From assembly GCA_001510455.1 (NCBI GenBank), contig LFFH01000026.1, forward strand, positions 1 to 17,024: DNA of 17,024 nt. Reading direction: 5' to 3'. A program made the translations under genes and the position numbers. This document shows, one piece after another, positions 15,762 through 17,024 of the stretch. The notes below the pieces were generated by a model. The model made no database searches. It saw only the letters and a list, made by a program, of their open reading frames with translations, and was not told the origin of the DNA. The stretch's first letter is position 1; every line of letters starts with the position of its first letter. The stretch is from Actinobacteria bacterium casp-actino8 (lineage in GTDB: Bacteria > Actinomycetota > Acidimicrobiia > Acidimicrobiales > Ilumatobacteraceae).

Positions 15762-16732
15762 CGCCTTCCGATCGATTGCCAATGACCGTCCAGGGCGAGG
15801 AACAGGTCGTATTCGTTCTCACACACGCGTCGACCGATCGCCGCCAGTTCGTGACTACGTGACAGACCAGTGAGATGTGCACTCGTCTGGAGAATGCACA
15901 TGATCCCCCACTTCAGGGTGCCGAGGACCTCCCACCATCGCACCACGTCACGATCGACCTCGACACCACTCGCCTTCTGGTATTCCTCGATCAGGGTGTC
16001 GTAGTCGCCCACTCCGGCCACCGGTCGAGGTGACCCGAAACGCCATGCCCGCACACAGAGCCAGCCGAGATCCTCCATGGGATCACCCACGTGAGCGAGC
16101 TCCCAGTCGAGAACCGCGCGAAGACCGGTTTCGTCGACCATGACGTTGCCGAGCCGGAAGTCTCCGTGCACCAGAGTGCGACGAGTCGAGTCGGGTCGAT
16201 TCGACTCCAACCAGCGAAACGCCAATTCGAAAGTGGGGTGAGCCTGACCGAGGCGCGCGTTCAGATCGTCGAGAGTGGCCCGGTACTGCGCGACCTGATC
16301 GATGCTCGGGAGTCCGGGTATCGGAGTCGGATCGACGCCGTGCAGCACGGCGAGAGTGCGAGCCATGTCGTGCACCAACACCTCACGAGCGACACCGAAT
16401 CGTTCGTCACGCAGAATCTTGCGTGCGATGGTCTCACCGTCGACGTGTTCGAGAATCATGAACGACGCGCCGACGGGATTCTCGGGATCGTCATGCGATC
16501 CGCTGGCCACCAATTCGGGAACTCGAACTCCGGCGCTGAACGCCGCCCGAAGAACCGACGCCTCGATCCCCATGTCACGCACGTCCCCCGACCGCTGACG
16601 CTGAAGCACCAGGCGCCGGCCGTCAGCCTCGAATTGCCACGTTTCGCGCGAGGCGCCCCCACTCAACCGAGTCGGATCGGCCACCTCGGTGGCACCGAGG
16701 ACACGAGCCAAGGCTTGGGCGAGATCGTTCAC
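15758..16732 (-). CDS. Aminoglycoside phosphotransferase (APH)-fold kinase, ACAD10/11-like
   Basis: This 324-residue protein has the APH/choline-kinase fold. The catalytic loop HGDFRLGN is at 189-196 (D191 catalytic, N196 metal binding) and the metal-binding DWE is at 209-211 (D209). An N-terminal nucleotide-loop motif LSGGASRETW is at 23-32. The sequence type matches the 'phosphotransferase family protein' group related to the kinase domain of ACAD10/ACAD11, which phosphorylates 4-hydroxyacyl-CoAs in fatty acid breakdown. An antibiotic resistance role is much less likely. The start is uncertain: GTG 16732 is chosen, preceded by GACGGG, while TTG 16750 would add six residues. The gene follows the M23 peptidase stop closely and overlaps the DUF6285-like gene by 4 bases. 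No acyl-CoA dehydrogenase is in the window. Confidence 0.88.
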   Translation of the reverse strand: MNDLAQALARVLGATEVADPTRLSGGASRETWQFEADGRRLVLQRQRSGDVRDMGIEASVLRAAFSAGVRVPELVASGSHDDPENPVGASFMILEHVDGETIARKILRDERFGVAREVLVHDMARTLAVLHGVDPTPIPGLPSIDQVAQYRATLDDLNARLGQAHPTFELAFRWLESNRPDSTRRTLVHGDFRLGNVMVDETGLRAVLDWELAHVGDPMEDLGWLCVRAWRFGSPRPVAGVGDYDTLIEEYQKASGVEVDRDVVRWWEVLGTLKWGIMCILQTSAHLTGLSRSHELAAIGRRVCENEYDLFLALDGHWQSIGRR

Positions 16733-16753
16733 CCCGTCAGATTCGCGCAACGG

Positions 16754-17024
16754 CTAGCACGCGGCACGAACTGCCGGGTACGGATTGATGGCCCGCCCAC
16801 CGTTCGGGCGGATCTCGAAGTGCAGATGTGGGGTCCCCGAAGCATTACCAGTGTCACCTACGTAGCCGATGACCTCACCTTGCTGAACCATTCTGGCCGG
16901 CCCCTCCCACGAGCTGAGATGGGCGTAGAAGTAGGTGTTGCCGTTGTTGGCGTAGATGTGGGCCGAGATCCCGCCCAGGCTGAAGACCGATTGGCGCAGG
17001 CGACCCGACGCCACCGCCACGAGT
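16754..17024 (-). CDS. M23 family metallopeptidase (5' end outside window)
   Basis: This is the C-terminal part, about 90 residues, of a lysostaphin-like M23 endopeptidase domain. Such proteins cut peptidoglycan cross-links or act as inactive activators of amidases. The visible segments are TYFYAHLSSWEG, then GEVIGYVGDTGNASGTPHLHFEIRPNG in pieces, with the zinc-site HLH motif near base 16820. The first zinc ligands (His and Asp) would lie in the missing N-terminal part, so activity cannot be judged. The frame stays open to the window edge; GTG 17020 is not accepted as the start because it would cut the domain. The protein ends with NPYPAVRAAC and a TAG at 16754. It probably leads into the phosphotransferase gene 21 bases later, although a functional link is not evident. 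Confidence 0.9.
   Translation of the reverse strand, partial: LVAVASGRLRQSVFSLGGISAHIYANNGNTYFYAHLSSWEGPARMVQQGEVIGYVGDTGNASGTPHLHFEIRPNGGRAINPYPAVRAAC

Noticed and set aside
15758..16732. Aminoglycoside resistance gene
   Set aside because: The APH fold is shared by many kinases. Coupling to a DUF6285-like gene and ACAD10/11-like motifs point to metabolism.

Overview
This window looks like ordinary chromosomal DNA from a high-GC member of the Actinomycetota. A mycothiol synthase gene (mshD) is the strongest lineage marker, because mycothiol is the actinobacterial low-molecular-weight thiol. The his-trpE layout, frequent GTG starts and several apparently leaderless promoters agree with this. 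A deep non-Streptomyces, non-Mycobacterium lineage such as Acidimicrobiia seems plausible, but that is inference. Coding density is close to complete. I see no tRNA, rRNA, CRISPR array, insertion sequence, phage gene or defence system, and no gene-free stretch over 300 bases.

Layout. Bases 50-1312 (+) encode a membrane site-2 metalloprotease. It converges on a minus-strand operon read from 4320 down to 1323: a GroES-like protein, hisI, trpE and a YgfZ-type protein. The last three are joined by 4-base stop/start overlaps. A divergent alpha/beta hydrolase (4346-5002, +) shares a palindromic -10 region with that operon. Bases 10636 down to 5973 (-) hold the main histidine operon hisC-hisB-hisH-hisA-hisF followed by a homocysteine methyltransferase. 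An aldo/keto reductase (5963-4968, -) comes next, with what looks like its own promoter and a 14-base palindrome. A 68-residue unknown protein (10700-10906, +) lies between hisC and an endonuclease III gene (11542-10877, -). Bases 11596-15424 (+) form a unit mshD - M3 oligoendopeptidase - rlmN. The right end (-) holds the 3' part of an M23 peptidase gene, a phosphotransferase and a DUF6285-like protein.

Function. HisH and HisF form imidazole glycerol phosphate synthase. HisI, HisA, HisB and HisC supply the neighbouring steps. hisD, hisG and hisE are not in the window. TrpE commits chorismate to tryptophan. HisI is encoded with TrpE rather than in the main his operon.

The most interesting signals are small and regulatory. 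Seven genes start 6-8 bases after a TANNNT hexamer, the expected arrangement for leaderless mRNA. Two of these share one palindromic -10 on opposite strands. A 14-base tandem repeat between mshD and the oligoendopeptidase gene makes a chain of three mini-ORFs linked by ATGA overlaps. I found no convincing new multi-gene system.
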